A DNA stretch of 64,000 nt from Geopsychrobacter electrodiphilus DSM 16401. Its GTDB lineage: Bacteria > Desulfobacterota > Desulfuromonadia > Desulfuromonadales > Geopsychrobacteraceae. The translations under genes and the position numbers were made by a program. Positions 44,231 to 53,601 of the stretch are shown here, in pieces. The notes below the pieces were generated by a model that was not told the DNA's origin, did no database searches, and saw nothing but the letters and a program-made list of their open reading frames with translations. The stretch is from contig NZ_ARWE01000001.1 in the NCBI RefSeq assembly GCF_000384395.1, forward strand, positions 1,762,894-1,826,893, written 5' to 3'. Numbering within the stretch: position 1 is the first letter of the stretch; the number at the start of each line of letters is the position of its first letter.

Positions 44231-44924
44231 AGTTACCAATTTACGTGCCGGTTATGGTGCGATAAACATTCTGTGGGATCTTTCTCTGGTTGTGACCGAA
44301 GGTAAATTAACCACAATCCTCGGCCCCAACGGTGCAGGAAAGACGACACTGCTGCGAGCGATTATGGGGCTTCTCCCGATAACTCAGGGTGAGATCATGC
44401 TCGGAGAACAATCCTTGCTGGGCATTAAAACCTGGGATATGGCAAAACACGGGATAGTCATGATCCCTGAGGGGCGGATGATTTTCAAGGAGATGAGTGT
44501 TGAAGAAAATCTGATAATAGGCGCCTTCCCGAAAGATCAAAGATTAAAGAGCAAGGAGAACCTGAAGCGTGTTTATGCAATGTTTCCCCGATTGCAGGAA
44601 AGGCGAACCCAACTTGCAGGTTCCTTATCCGGTGGTGAAGCCCAGATGGTGGCCATCGGCCGCGGTCTCATGGCCGAACCAAAGACCATCATTATGGATG
44701 AACCGACTCTCGGGCTGGCCCCAGTAATAGTTAAGGAGATCGCGTCAATCATAAAGCTGCTTAAAAATGAGGGTCGAACTATCGTTTTGGTTGAACAAAA
44801 CACTCACATGGCGGTGAGCCTGTCTGACCATGTGTACTTGATGCAGACCGGCAAAATTCTGATGTCTGAAAAGGCGGAAAATGTCGACCTGGACAAGTTG
44901 CATGATCTTTATTTTGGAAAGTGA
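44223..44924 (+). CDS. LivF-type ABC ATPase
   Basis: A 233-residue ATPase, second of the pair. Walker A GPNGAGKTT, signature LSGGEAQMVAIGRGLM, Walker B TIIMDEPTLGLAP and His in LVEQNTH. I start at ATG 44223, where MLKVTNLRAGYG begins as in other LivF; upstream in-frame codons lie inside livG. Completes a full importer with 40446-44230. Confidence 0.94.
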   Translation: MLKVTNLRAGYGAINILWDLSLVVTEGKLTTILGPNGAGKTTLLRAIMGLLPITQGEIMLGEQSLLGIKTWDMAKHGIVMIPEGRMIFKEMSVEENLIIGAFPKDQRLKSKENLKRVYAMFPRLQERRTQLAGSLSGGEAQMVAIGRGLMAEPKTIIMDEPTLGLAPVIVKEIASIIKLLKNEGRTIVLVEQNTHMAVSLSDHVYLMQTGKILMSEKAENVDLDKLHDLYFGK

Positions 44925-44927
44925 GGC

Positions 44928-45377
44928 ATGTTGATGCAGAAACATCTTGGGGAACAGATGGATCATAGTTTGATTGAAAGCGGCTATTTCAACCATCTGG
45001 ATTTTCGGATGGTTGAATGGGAACCAGGCCTCGCTGTTCTGGAAATAGAAATCGGCCCCCAGCATCTGAACCGCGCCAAGACTCTCCACGGCGGCGTCCT
45101 AACCGCGATGATAGATACCGTCTGTGGCTTTTCAGGTTGTCATTGTTCCGTTCCTGGGTACATGCGCAAGGCGGTGACTCTTTCTCTGACCACCAGCTTC
45201 ACGGGGCAGGTCTCATCCGGGATCATCCGCGCTGTGGGCCGCAAGCGCACCAGGGGTAGAAAAATCTTTGTATCCAGTGCTGAAGTGTTCAACGCTGCCG
45301 ATGAAATTATCGCAATTGGTGAAGCAACCTATCGTTATCGAAGCGGTAGTGAGGATTCAAGTGGTCAACCTGTATGA
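44928..45377 (+). CDS. PaaI-like hotdog-fold thioesterase
   Basis: A 149-residue single hotdog domain. NRAKTLHGGVLTAMIDTVCGFSG contains the HGG motif and catalytic Asp of PaaI/4HBT-type acyl-CoA thioesterases. These clear stalled CoA intermediates in aromatic and dicarboxylate pathways. It begins 3 bases after livF. ATG 44928 or 44934 are both possible. Confidence 0.87.
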   Translation: MLMQKHLGEQMDHSLIESGYFNHLDFRMVEWEPGLAVLEIEIGPQHLNRAKTLHGGVLTAMIDTVCGFSGCHCSVPGYMRKAVTLSLTTSFTGQVSSGIIRAVGRKRTRGRKIFVSSAEVFNAADEIIAIGEATYRYRSGSEDSSGQPV

Positions 45378-45461
45378 CTTTTAACCTGACACCTGGAATA
45401 GGTCAACGGGTTGTATCAGGGAGTTTAATCCGTGCTAAGAGAAAATTTTCGGAGGGAAAGA

Positions 45462-47126
45462 ATGCAACAAAGCAGCAACCTGCGTCATGGTGGACGCATT
45501 GTCATCGAGCAGCTCAAGATTCACGGGTGCGAGCGTGTTTTTCTGGTCCCGGGTGAGAGTTTCCTGGCCGTCCTCGATGGACTTGTCGATGTCCCCCAGA
45601 TTGAAACTGTTGTGTGCCGGCAAGAAGGTGGTGCGGCTATTATGGCCGAGGCTTATGGCAAATTAACGGGCAAACCAGGGATCTGCATGGTCACACGTGG
45701 CCCGGGTGCAACAAATGCTTCAGCTGGCGTTCACATTGCGCAACAGGACAGCACCCCTATGATTCTGATCATAGGCCAGGTCAGTCGGCAGATGATCGAT
45801 CGCGAAGCCTTTCAAGAGGTCGATTTCCGCAAGATGTTCGAGCCGCTGGCAAAATGGGTCGGTCAGATTGATCAGGTTGAAAGAATCCCTGAATACCTCA
45901 GCCATGCTTATCATATTGCTACTTCCGGACGCCCCGGGCCGGTTGTTTTGGCCTTGCCGGAGGATGTTCAGTCGTCTTTGGCCGAAGTCGAGGACGGCAA
46001 AACGTACGTCAATGTCGAAGCCCGTACCGCCCCGGAAGATGTCGCAGCATTTCGAAGCATGCTCGCCGCCGCGGCGAAACCACTTGTGATCGTTGGCGGA
46101 AGTCCCTGGACCAGGACCACCACGGACAACCTCATTCGCTTTGCCGAACGCAACAAGGTCGCAATCGCGACTTCGTTTCGCTGTCAGGACTATATCCCCA
46201 ACACGCATCCCAATTACGTCGGCGATGTCGGTATCGGTATCGACCCAAAGCTGGCGGAAATGGTGAGCGAATCTGATCTGATCGCCCTGATCGGCTCGCG
46301 CATGGGAGAGATAACGAGCAGTGGTTACACATTGCTCAAAAGCCCCTGTCCCGAGCAAAAATTAATCCACGTTTATCCGTCTCCGGACGAACTGGGGCGG
46401 GTTTATCGCCCTGATCTGGCGATCAATGCCTCACAACCCTCATTTATTGCCGCACTCGCAAAGATGGAACCGATCAGCAATATTGATAACAGTGCGCGTA
46501 TCGCCACGGAGCACGCCAATTATATAAATTTTTCAACTCCGCTGGACACCCCTGGCGACGTTAAAATGGCCCAGGTGATCAATCAGCTTTGTGACGCGCT
46601 CCCGGAAGAGGCCATCATCACCAATGGCGCAGGGAACTACGCCGCTTTTTTACATCGCTTTTATCAATACCGCAGTTATCGAACCCAGCTTGCACCGACT
46701 TCCGGGTCAATGGGCTATGGGCTGCCGGCCGCTATTTCCGCAAAACTTCAGTATCCAGAAAGGGATGTTGTCTGTGTGGCAGGCGATGGTTGTTTCATGA
46801 TGCATGGTCAGGAGTTTGCGACTGCCGTCCAGTATGGGGCCAACATTATCACTCTCATCGTAAACAACGGTATGTTCGGCACTATTCGCATGCACCAAGA
46901 GCGCAATTACCCGACCCGAATCAGCGGCACGAACTTACGAAACCCCGATTTTGCAGCCTATGCGAGAGCCTTTGGAGGATATGGGGAAACCGTGACCCGA
47001 ACCGAGGATTTCCTCGGTGCTTTTGAGCGGGCCCGCAACTCCAGGCAACCAGCGATCATAGAACTTAAAGTCGATCCAGAGGCCCTGACCCCACTCAGAA
47101 CACTGAGCCAGGTTCGGGCCGGTTGA
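45462..47126 (+). CDS. thiamine diphosphate-dependent enzyme (acetolactate synthase-like)
   Basis: A 554-residue ThDP enzyme with all three domains. The catalytic Glu is in VVCRQEGGAAIMAEAYGKLTG, followed by GPGATNA, and the ThDP/Mg site is GDGCFMMHGQEFATAVQYG ending in NNGMFG. Relatives include acetolactate synthase, oxalyl-CoA decarboxylase, 2-hydroxyacyl-CoA lyase and benzoylformate decarboxylase; specificity cannot be assigned. No small regulatory subunit is present, arguing against biosynthetic acetolactate synthase. ATG 45462 has GGAGGGAAAG before it. An in-frame start at 45432 is weaker. Confidence 0.87.
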   Translation: MQQSSNLRHGGRIVIEQLKIHGCERVFLVPGESFLAVLDGLVDVPQIETVVCRQEGGAAIMAEAYGKLTGKPGICMVTRGPGATNASAGVHIAQQDSTPMILIIGQVSRQMIDREAFQEVDFRKMFEPLAKWVGQIDQVERIPEYLSHAYHIATSGRPGPVVLALPEDVQSSLAEVEDGKTYVNVEARTAPEDVAAFRSMLAAAAKPLVIVGGSPWTRTTTDNLIRFAERNKVAIATSFRCQDYIPNTHPNYVGDVGIGIDPKLAEMVSESDLIALIGSRMGEITSSGYTLLKSPCPEQKLIHVYPSPDELGRVYRPDLAINASQPSFIAALAKMEPISNIDNSARIATEHANYINFSTPLDTPGDVKMAQVINQLCDALPEEAIITNGAGNYAAFLHRFYQYRSYRTQLAPTSGSMGYGLPAAISAKLQYPERDVVCVAGDGCFMMHGQEFATAVQYGANIITLIVNNGMFGTIRMHQERNYPTRISGTNLRNPDFAAYARAFGGYGETVTRTEDFLGAFERARNSRQPAIIELKVDPEALTPLRTLSQVRAG

Positions 47127-47234
47127 GGTTTATCACAGCAGGGATGATTGTACTCTGAAGTATTTTCGGTCCTGGCGCGCTGGCAACAGGGCCGGGTAGT
47201 GTCAAGACAGGTGTCCTTTCAGTCCGTTATACAG

Positions 47235-47276
47235 CTGAGCGGAAAAGGTTTTCTTCCGGGGATCTTTTCCGCTCAG
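47235..47276 (+). repeat. 13-bp perfect inverted repeat in a 325-base gap
   Basis: CTGAGCGGAAAAG (47235-47247) and CTTTTCCGCTCAG (47264-47276) flank a 16-base spacer. No T tail follows, so it could be a message-end hairpin or operator. The rest of 47127-47451 holds no recognisable gene. Confidence 0.65.
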
Positions 47277-47451
47277 GGTCGAATCGAATGGCTTTGATCT
47301 GTTTCCCCTTTTGTGTTTGCCGGGTTTAACGACATGGATTCTGCTGTCGTGTCCGCTCATAAACTTCTTTTCGCTCGTTCAACTTCATTACCCCTCGCCC
47401 ATACGTCGAGAAGGGAAGTGGGGTTAAGGGTATAAAACAGGAGAGACGTCT

Positions 47452-47805
47452 TTGAAAAAGAATCGGTCAGAAAATGTGGATTTAAATCTCGCCGAAACAA
47501 TCCTTGTGACCGGCTATGCCCCCTCGCCGCAAGGAACAGCGATGAATTCGATTTACAAGTATGTTGGAGTTATCCTTGAGATTGACCCGCAGACCGATCG
47601 GATTATCAATGCCGAATTTACCTTTGTCACCTCTCTGGCTCGTGATTTTATTGCCAGGGTGATTCAGGGGTATCACCTTAAAGATGGGGTGGAAGGGCTC
47701 TGTCAGAAGATCCGAACCCGGTACCTGGCGCCATCAACCGAAGCAGTTAACGCCTGCGTCAAGGTAGCTGTTCAACGCTATTTCGACATGAAGCAGGTAC
47801 GCTAG
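47452..47805 (+). CDS. DUF3870-domain protein
   Basis: A 117-residue protein with the DUF3870 pattern: TILVTGYAPSPQGTAMNSIYKYVGVILEIDPQTDRIINAEFTFVTSLARDFIARVIQGY and RTRYLAPSTEAVNACVKVAVQRYFD. The function of this family is unknown; it is often near organic-acid transport and catabolic genes. TTG 47452 has AGGAGAG upstream. Confidence 0.75.
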   Translation: MKKNRSENVDLNLAETILVTGYAPSPQGTAMNSIYKYVGVILEIDPQTDRIINAEFTFVTSLARDFIARVIQGYHLKDGVEGLCQKIRTRYLAPSTEAVNACVKVAVQRYFDMKQVR

Positions 47806-47963
47806 TTTGCTCTTGATTGTCTTGAGGGATTATTTACCCCTTGGTATGGGACTGGATGGACTTGGCTAATCTCCTGAACCAGGAGAGCTATTGCTGCAGA
47901 ACCAAACAGCAGTCGTCTCACTTTAAGACTTCATCAGCTGACCACCTTAAACGGGAGTTGATC

Positions 47964-48701
47964 GTGGATAATGTCATAAAATTGCTGAAGGCGCATCGTT
48001 CCATCCGGGAATATTTAAATCGACCGGTAAGCCAGAAATTGCTTGAGTCCCTTATTGAAGCCGGACAGTGTGCAGCTACCTCCAGTTTTATTCAGGCATG
48101 TACTGTCATTCAGGTAAGCAATCAGGAAACAAGGCAGAAGCTTTGCGAATACTCAGCCGGGCAGGTCTATGTTGCCAATGCGCCGGTATTCCTGGTTTTT
48201 TGTGTCGATATGAATCGCCATCGGTTGTCTTGTGATATGCACGATGCCCCGATGCTGTCTGGATATACTGAGCAGTTTTTAACTGCCGCTCTGGATTGTG
48301 CCCTGTTTGCCCAAAACGTACTTGTTGGCGCTGAAGCGATGGGGCTCGGTGGCTGCTATATTGGTGCCATCAGAAACCATATCGCCGAGGTTGACAAGTT
48401 GCTGGGTCTACCCGAGTTGGTTTGTCCTGTTTTTGGCCTCTGCCTTGGCTATCCGGCACAAAATCCTGAGATCAAACCGCGCTTGCCCCTGTCGGTTGTA
48501 TTTAAACAGGAGAGCTATGATGACAGTTCTGATGCCGCCCTCATCAGGGATTATGACCAGACGATTCGTGAATATTACCGAACCCGCTCCGGTAGTAACA
48601 AAGACGACTCCTGGAGTGTGCGGATATCATCCATGTTGGCAAAGGAAGCGCGCCCGCACATGCTCCCATACCTCAAATCTAAGGGTTATCTGCTCAAGTA
48701 G
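47964..48701 (+). CDS. NfsA-like nitroreductase-family flavoprotein
   Basis: A 245-residue FMN-dependent oxidoreductase: LLKAHRSIREYLNRPVSQKLLESLIEAGQCAATSS and GLGGCYIGAIRNH, LGLCLGYPAQNPEIKPRLP, DYDQTIREYYRTR are typical of the NfsA/Frp group. I prefer GTG 47964, which has GGGAG upstream, over a longer frame from 47841 whose extra 41 residues are unlike the family. The natural substrate is unknown; quinone or enoate reduction is possible. Confidence 0.83.
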   Translation: MDNVIKLLKAHRSIREYLNRPVSQKLLESLIEAGQCAATSSFIQACTVIQVSNQETRQKLCEYSAGQVYVANAPVFLVFCVDMNRHRLSCDMHDAPMLSGYTEQFLTAALDCALFAQNVLVGAEAMGLGGCYIGAIRNHIAEVDKLLGLPELVCPVFGLCLGYPAQNPEIKPRLPLSVVFKQESYDDSSDAALIRDYDQTIREYYRTRSGSNKDDSWSVRISSMLAKEARPHMLPYLKSKGYLLK

Positions 48702-48829
48702 TGGTATTTGACCGGGAACCCTTTATCCGGGGTTGGTCTTACAAGTAGTCGGCCGATTTATTCTGGAACCACTAGTGTGGGTCAGGATGGCTACGTTTAA
48801 ATAACTAACCTGTGAGGGCGAATATCTTT

Positions 48830-49225
48830 ATGGAAACTGAAACTATTGTATTTGACCATGTTCACCTGCTTAGCGAAAATCCGTCTGCGGCGGCGGAATG
48901 GTATGTCGATATGCTGGACGGCAAAATTACCGCCAATATCGAGGTCGGCGGTGCCCCCCAAGTGACAGTTGACTTTATTGGTGCCAAAATTATCATTCGT
49001 GGCCAACGCAGTGGCGAAGAGGCTGTCCATAAAAAGGCCCTGTATTGGGGTACTGACCATTTTGGTTTCAGGGTAACAGGCGATTTAGACCGGTTCTGTC
49101 AGGTGCTTAAACAAAAAGGGGCAATGTTTACCCTGGAACCAGTCGATTTTGGCCCGAAGGTACGGATCGCCTTCATCCAAGCACCGGACGGGGTTAGTAT
49201 CGAGCTGCTGAAAAGAAAAATTTAG
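48830..49225 (+). CDS. VOC-superfamily (glyoxalase-like) protein
   Basis: A 131-residue protein with paired beta-alpha-beta units (FDHVHLLSENPSAAAEWYVDMLDG... and ...VRIAFIQAPDGVSIELLKRK). The metal-ligand positions His (DHVHLL), His (TDHFGFRV) and Glu (SIELL) are present, as in glyoxalase I, methylmalonyl-CoA epimerase and ring-cleavage enzymes. ATG 48830 is chosen. Substrate is not assignable. Confidence 0.8.
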   Translation: METETIVFDHVHLLSENPSAAAEWYVDMLDGKITANIEVGGAPQVTVDFIGAKIIIRGQRSGEEAVHKKALYWGTDHFGFRVTGDLDRFCQVLKQKGAMFTLEPVDFGPKVRIAFIQAPDGVSIELLKRKI

Positions 49226-49778
49226 CCTCAAAAGTTCACTGCTGTTGCCGACGCGCGCTCACCAGAAATGGGTACCAATATGCGGCCCTCGAAGACACAG
49301 AAATGAGTTAGAATTCTCGGATTATTGGCTTTAATAAAGTGAAAATCAAACTCGGTTTTTTATTGTCAGGTAATTCGTTTGCTTGCATAAATTAGCCTGT
49401 TTTATTTTGTTTAACAGTATGTTGCGGATAAGAACTGCAATTTATCGACTGTAGCGGAAAAGTGAATTTAGGCGAATTCCGATAAAGCTATTGACATAAA
49501 TATAACGTAGATATATTGTCAAATTTCGAGATTTAGTTTTTTCTGGCTTATGTTTTTGACTCCCCTGTCAAAAATCTCCAGCCGGGAAATACGACTAATA
49601 TCATCGGAAATACAACGGCATCCGTGAAAACGGATCGCACGTTTGTACTTTCGGTGATTTTTTTTTGCCCTAAATCAAATCAGGTCCAAATTGTTTTGGT
49701 TTGAAGTTGTGGAATCGCCACATTTTCAACACAGGGCCTCTGTGTACATAAACTATTCAAACAGTAAGGAGATTAACA
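49226..49778 (+). promoter_or_regulatory. 553-base AT-rich region with a sigma-70 promoter candidate
   Basis: TTGACA (49491-49496) and TATTGT (49514-49519) with a 17-base spacer lie 260 bases before the TAXI gene. Half sites GCGGA occur at about 49424 and 49454. No gene or terminator was recognised in the rest. It is likely the control region of the TRAP operon. Confidence 0.5.
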
Positions 49779-50765
49779 ATGAAGAGAACTGCATTATTTC
49801 CCATGGTTTTAGCCCTGATGTTGTCCTTATCTATCTGCCTCACACCTTCCAGCAGCTTTGCTGCGGACAAGGGTAAGATCGATACCTCAATGATCACCTT
49901 CGGAGCCGCGACCGTTGGTGGCTTCTGGTATGTTTTGGCAGGAGCCTACGGCGATGCTATTCACAAGTACAACAAGACCGTGGTCAACGTCATTCAAGGT
50001 GGCTCCATCGCAAATATTAAGGGGCTTGAGCAGGGTGTGTTCCAGATGGGCTTTAGTAACGGCCAGACCGTTCCCGAGGCTCTGGAGGGTAAGGCGGCCT
50101 TTGCGGGTAAGCCGGTAACGACTTTCGATACGATCGCAGGTCTCTACTCCAACGTCTTCTTCATCGCCGTCAGTGGTGATTCAGATATTAAGACCATCAA
50201 GGATCTCAAGGGTAAGAGCGTCAGTCCTGGCATCAAAGGCTACAGTGGAGAACTGGCATTTCAGTCGATCCTTAAGGCCAATGGGCTCTCTTATGACGAC
50301 CTCAGCAACGTGCAGTATGTTGGTACCGCTGATGGTGCCAGTCTGTTGCGCGACGGTCATATTGATGCGCTCCTCGGTATGCTCAACCAGCCTAACTCCT
50401 CTCTTCAGGAACTCGATACCACCTTGCGTAGCGGCATCCGCTTGATCCCCCTCGATCTCGCGACCGTTCGTGCCCTGCAATCGCAAAATAAGGGCTATGC
50501 CAACTTCACCATCAAGGGTGGCACCTATAAATCCGAACAACGGGATACTCCAACGGTTGCCGCTGTGACTCAAGTGTTGGTTCTCAAGGATTTGCCAGAA
50601 CAGTTTGTCTATGATGTCACCAAAGTTCTGATCGAAAATGAAAAGACCTGGCGCCAGCTATCCAAGACCATGAAGGACTTTGACGGCAAAATGGCCCTCT
50701 CTTCTGCAATTGGCCCTATGCATCCTGGTGCCGTTAAATACTACAAGGAAGCTGGCCTTCTGTAA
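49779..50765 (+). CDS. TAXI-type TRAP transporter solute-binding protein
   Basis: A 328-residue secreted binding protein; signal peptide ends in SSSFAA. MITFGAATVGGFWYVLAGAYGDAI and SNGQTVPEALEGKAAF, followed by SPGIKGYSGELAFQSILKANGL, match the TAXI family that serves fused TRAP permeases. TAXI proteins usually bind small carboxylates or amino acids. AAGGAG is upstream of ATG 49779. Confidence 0.92.
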   Translation: MKRTALFPMVLALMLSLSICLTPSSSFAADKGKIDTSMITFGAATVGGFWYVLAGAYGDAIHKYNKTVVNVIQGGSIANIKGLEQGVFQMGFSNGQTVPEALEGKAAFAGKPVTTFDTIAGLYSNVFFIAVSGDSDIKTIKDLKGKSVSPGIKGYSGELAFQSILKANGLSYDDLSNVQYVGTADGASLLRDGHIDALLGMLNQPNSSLQELDTTLRSGIRLIPLDLATVRALQSQNKGYANFTIKGGTYKSEQRDTPTVAAVTQVLVLKDLPEQFVYDVTKVLIENEKTWRQLSKTMKDFDGKMALSSAIGPMHPGAVKYYKEAGLL

Positions 50766-50788
50766 GTTAAGAATCAACTGCCAGTTGC

Positions 50789-50823
50789 CCGACGGGGTGA
50801 CTCCCAAAATTTCACCCCGTCGG
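50789..50823 (+). other. intercistronic 12-bp hairpin after the TAXI gene
   Basis: CCGACGGGGTGA (50789-50800) pairs perfectly with TCACCCCGTCGG (50812-50823). It sits between binding protein and permease, just like the hairpin after the LivK-type gene. Confidence 0.75.
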
Positions 50824-50846
50824 ACGTATCACAAAGGATAGGACTA

Positions 50847-52787
50847 ATGAGTCAAATCATAGAGCAGGCACTCGGTGGGGATCTCTTTTTAGGTAAGATC
50901 AGAAAATTGCGGCCAGCGTACAATCGGGTCGTTACAATGGTCGGCATCAGCATGACCATGTTTCAGCTCTATACGGCCTTATTTGGATCCTATACGGCGC
51001 TCTTGCAACGGGCCTGCCATCTATCCTTTGCGCTTTTGATTACCTTTATGCTCTATCAGCCTACGCGCAAAAGTCAGGACTCGGTGCCCTGGTACGATTG
51101 GCTGATCCTGGCCCTGACCTCAGCGGCTTATGGGTACCTGTGCTTCAATGGTCAGGAAATTTCTTACCACATGTCCTTTGTTACCCCGTTGACCAGTATC
51201 GAGTTGCTGGTTGGGGTCGTTGCCGGATTACTGTTGATTGAGGCGACCCGGCGTACCGTGGGTAATTCCTTAGCGCTCGTGCTGGTCTTCTCTTTAGCGT
51301 ATATCTTCTTCGGGGAGCACCTCCCCGGGTTAATGCAACATCGGGGTTTTAACCTGACGTGGATCGTTGATCAGTTATTTTATGGAACTGATGGGGTCTT
51401 CGGCATTCCTCTCGGAGTTGCTTCGACCTTTATTTTCCTCTTCATTCTGTTTGGTAAGCTGCTCGAAGCCTCTAAGGGCGGTGAATTCTTTATTGATATT
51501 GCCGTTGCTGGAATGGGCCGGTTTCGCGGCGGTCCCGCGAAAACTGCAATTTTAGGCAGTGCCCTGCTTGGCACCATCTCCGGAAGCGCAGTTGCCAATG
51601 TTTCAACCACTGGTGCCTTCACCATTCCGCTGATGAAACGAACCGGCTATAAACCCGAATTCGCTGGGGCAGTAGAGGCTGTTGCTTCCTCTGGTGGGCA
51701 GATCATGCCCCCGATTATGGGAGCGACCGCCTTCGTGATTGCCACCTACGTCGGCATACCCTACGGTGAACTGGCCTTTAAGGCGATCATTCCAGCGTTG
51801 CTGTATTTTCTCTGTCTTGGTTTTCAGGTCGACTTTCGTGCCCAACGCAACGGGCTTAAAGGCCTTCCTGCAGAGGAGATCCCCAAATTTTGGGCAGTCT
51901 TCAAAAAAGGGTATCTGTTCATCATTCCTCTGGCCGCAATCGTGATCATGCTGGTCCTCGGATACTCTCCCATGCGAGCAGGACTCTATGCTATCGGAGC
52001 AGTGATTCTTGTCTGTATGCCGCAAAGTCGTACCCGGTTCTCATTGCGAACGGTGCTCAATACTTTTGACCAGGCCGCTCGTGGAATCATCGAAACTTCG
52101 ATCGCTTGCGCTGCTGCGGGCATGGTGATTGGCGTTATCTCGCTATCAGGATTGGGTCTGCGTTTCAGTAGTATGATTATCGATTTTGCCGGCGGTAGTT
52201 TGCTGTTGACGCTGATATTCACCATGGTCGTCTCCTTAATCCTTGGCATGGGGCTTCCTACCGTGGCCGCTTACATTATCCAGGTGGCTCTGACCGTTCC
52301 GGCGCTTATCAATATGGGCGTTGAGCCGGTGGCTGCTCACATGTTTATCTTCTATTTCGCGATCATCTCCGCGATCACCCCACCCGTGGCCCTGGCGGCT
52401 TTTGCTGCTGCGGGAATCGCCGGCTCGAATCCCATGCGCACCGGTGTCATTGCCATGCGTCTCGGGATTGCAGCATTCGTCATTCCCTACGTATTTGTCT
52501 ATGGCCCGGCATTGCTGTTGGTCGGCAGCGTACCGAAGATCTGCCTTGCCGTGATCACTGCCTGCCTGGGTATATACAGCATGGCGGCAGCGGCGGAAGG
52601 CTGGCTGCTTCGTGACTGTTATTGGTATGAGCGCCTCTTACTGGTGGTTGTATCTCTGGTGCTTGTTGTCCCGGGGTTTGTGACTGACATCATTGGCGTC
52701 ATCGGAATTCTCTTGGTGTTCGCTCTGCAGAAATTTACCCGCAAAGAGATTGTCCTTGGGCAGGACCAGCCAGAGGCGGCTGTTTGA
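50847..52787 (+). CDS. TRAP transporter fused permease (DctQM)
   Basis: A 646-residue membrane protein. Small-subunit-like helices at the N terminus are fused to the large DctM-like part: LGTISGSAVANVSTTGAFTIPLMKRTGYKPEFAGAVEAVASSGGQIMPPIMGATAF and LGMGLPTVAAYIIQVALTVPALI, then AIISAITPPVALAAFAAAGIAG. It is the partner of the TAXI protein, and uses an ion gradient rather than ATP. Confidence 0.94.
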   Translation: MSQIIEQALGGDLFLGKIRKLRPAYNRVVTMVGISMTMFQLYTALFGSYTALLQRACHLSFALLITFMLYQPTRKSQDSVPWYDWLILALTSAAYGYLCFNGQEISYHMSFVTPLTSIELLVGVVAGLLLIEATRRTVGNSLALVLVFSLAYIFFGEHLPGLMQHRGFNLTWIVDQLFYGTDGVFGIPLGVASTFIFLFILFGKLLEASKGGEFFIDIAVAGMGRFRGGPAKTAILGSALLGTISGSAVANVSTTGAFTIPLMKRTGYKPEFAGAVEAVASSGGQIMPPIMGATAFVIATYVGIPYGELAFKAIIPALLYFLCLGFQVDFRAQRNGLKGLPAEEIPKFWAVFKKGYLFIIPLAAIVIMLVLGYSPMRAGLYAIGAVILVCMPQSRTRFSLRTVLNTFDQAARGIIETSIACAAAGMVIGVISLSGLGLRFSSMIIDFAGGSLLLTLIFTMVVSLILGMGLPTVAAYIIQVALTVPALINMGVEPVAAHMFIFYFAIISAITPPVALAAFAAAGIAGSNPMRTGVIAMRLGIAAFVIPYVFVYGPALLLVGSVPKICLAVITACLGIYSMAAAAEGWLLRDCYWYERLLLVVVSLVLVVPGFVTDIIGVIGILLVFALQKFTRKEIVLGQDQPEAAV

Positions 52788-52819
52788 CGACAACCTGAAC
52801 AATTTTGACGGAGTGGGAT

Positions 52820-53539
52820 ATGCACGATAATTATGTATTAGTTACCGGTGGCTCTCAAAATATCGGTGCAGCCATCTGTCGGCGCCTGCATGCCGATGGG
52901 TTAAAGGTCATTGTACTGGACATTGTGGAACCGACCCACGATCTAAGTACGGAATTTTGCCAGGTTGATTTATCTGACGCGCAAGCAACCAAAGCAGTTC
53001 TCGCACAGCTGACCGATAAGTACGAAATAACCCGTTTGGTTAACAACGTGGGGATCGTCAGGCCAGCACTTGTTGAAGACACCAAGTTAGAAGATTTTGA
53101 GTTGCTTATGAACTTGAATACCCGTTCAGCTCTGATCTGTACTCAGGCATTGTTGCCAACTATGCGACGCAAAAAGTTTGGTCGGATTGTTTCCAATGCC
53201 AGTCGGGTCGTTTTGGGTAAAGAGTTACGAACCTGCTACAGCGGCAGCAAGGGCGCATTGATTTCTATGAGTCGCACCTGGGCCCTGGAGCTTGCCAAAG
53301 ACGGAATTACGGTCAATGGCGTTGCTCCCGGGCCGATTGCAACCAATGCTTTTTGGGCCAATAACCCACCGGATTCAAAACAGGCCAAAGCTATCCTCAG
53401 AGGGATTCCGCTTCAACGCATGGGGACTCCAGAAGATGTTGCTAACGGCGTAGCTTTTTTTATCGATGAGCGAAGCTCCTTTGTGACCGGACAATTTTTG
53501 TACGTTTGTGGCGGGGTAACGGTCGGCCTTTCTGCCTAG
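52820..53539 (+). CDS. SDR-family oxidoreductase
   Basis: A 239-residue short-chain dehydrogenase. Cofactor site VTGGSQNIGAAICRRL, NNVGIV, and active site Tyr-x3-Lys in CYSGSKGALISMS, with a preceding Ser in SNASRVVLG. C terminus VTGQFLYVCGGVTVGL is typical of FabG-like enzymes. Likely a 3-hydroxyacyl-CoA or alcohol dehydrogenase of the pathway. ATG 52820 has GGAGTGGG upstream. Confidence 0.9.
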   Translation: MHDNYVLVTGGSQNIGAAICRRLHADGLKVIVLDIVEPTHDLSTEFCQVDLSDAQATKAVLAQLTDKYEITRLVNNVGIVRPALVEDTKLEDFELLMNLNTRSALICTQALLPTMRRKKFGRIVSNASRVVLGKELRTCYSGSKGALISMSRTWALELAKDGITVNGVAPGPIATNAFWANNPPDSKQAKAILRGIPLQRMGTPEDVANGVAFFIDERSSFVTGQFLYVCGGVTVGLSA

Positions 53540-53601
53540 TTATTTCTGAAATCCCTAATACCTTATTTTATCTTTGTAACTACGAAGGAGTTCCCCCTGC
53601 A

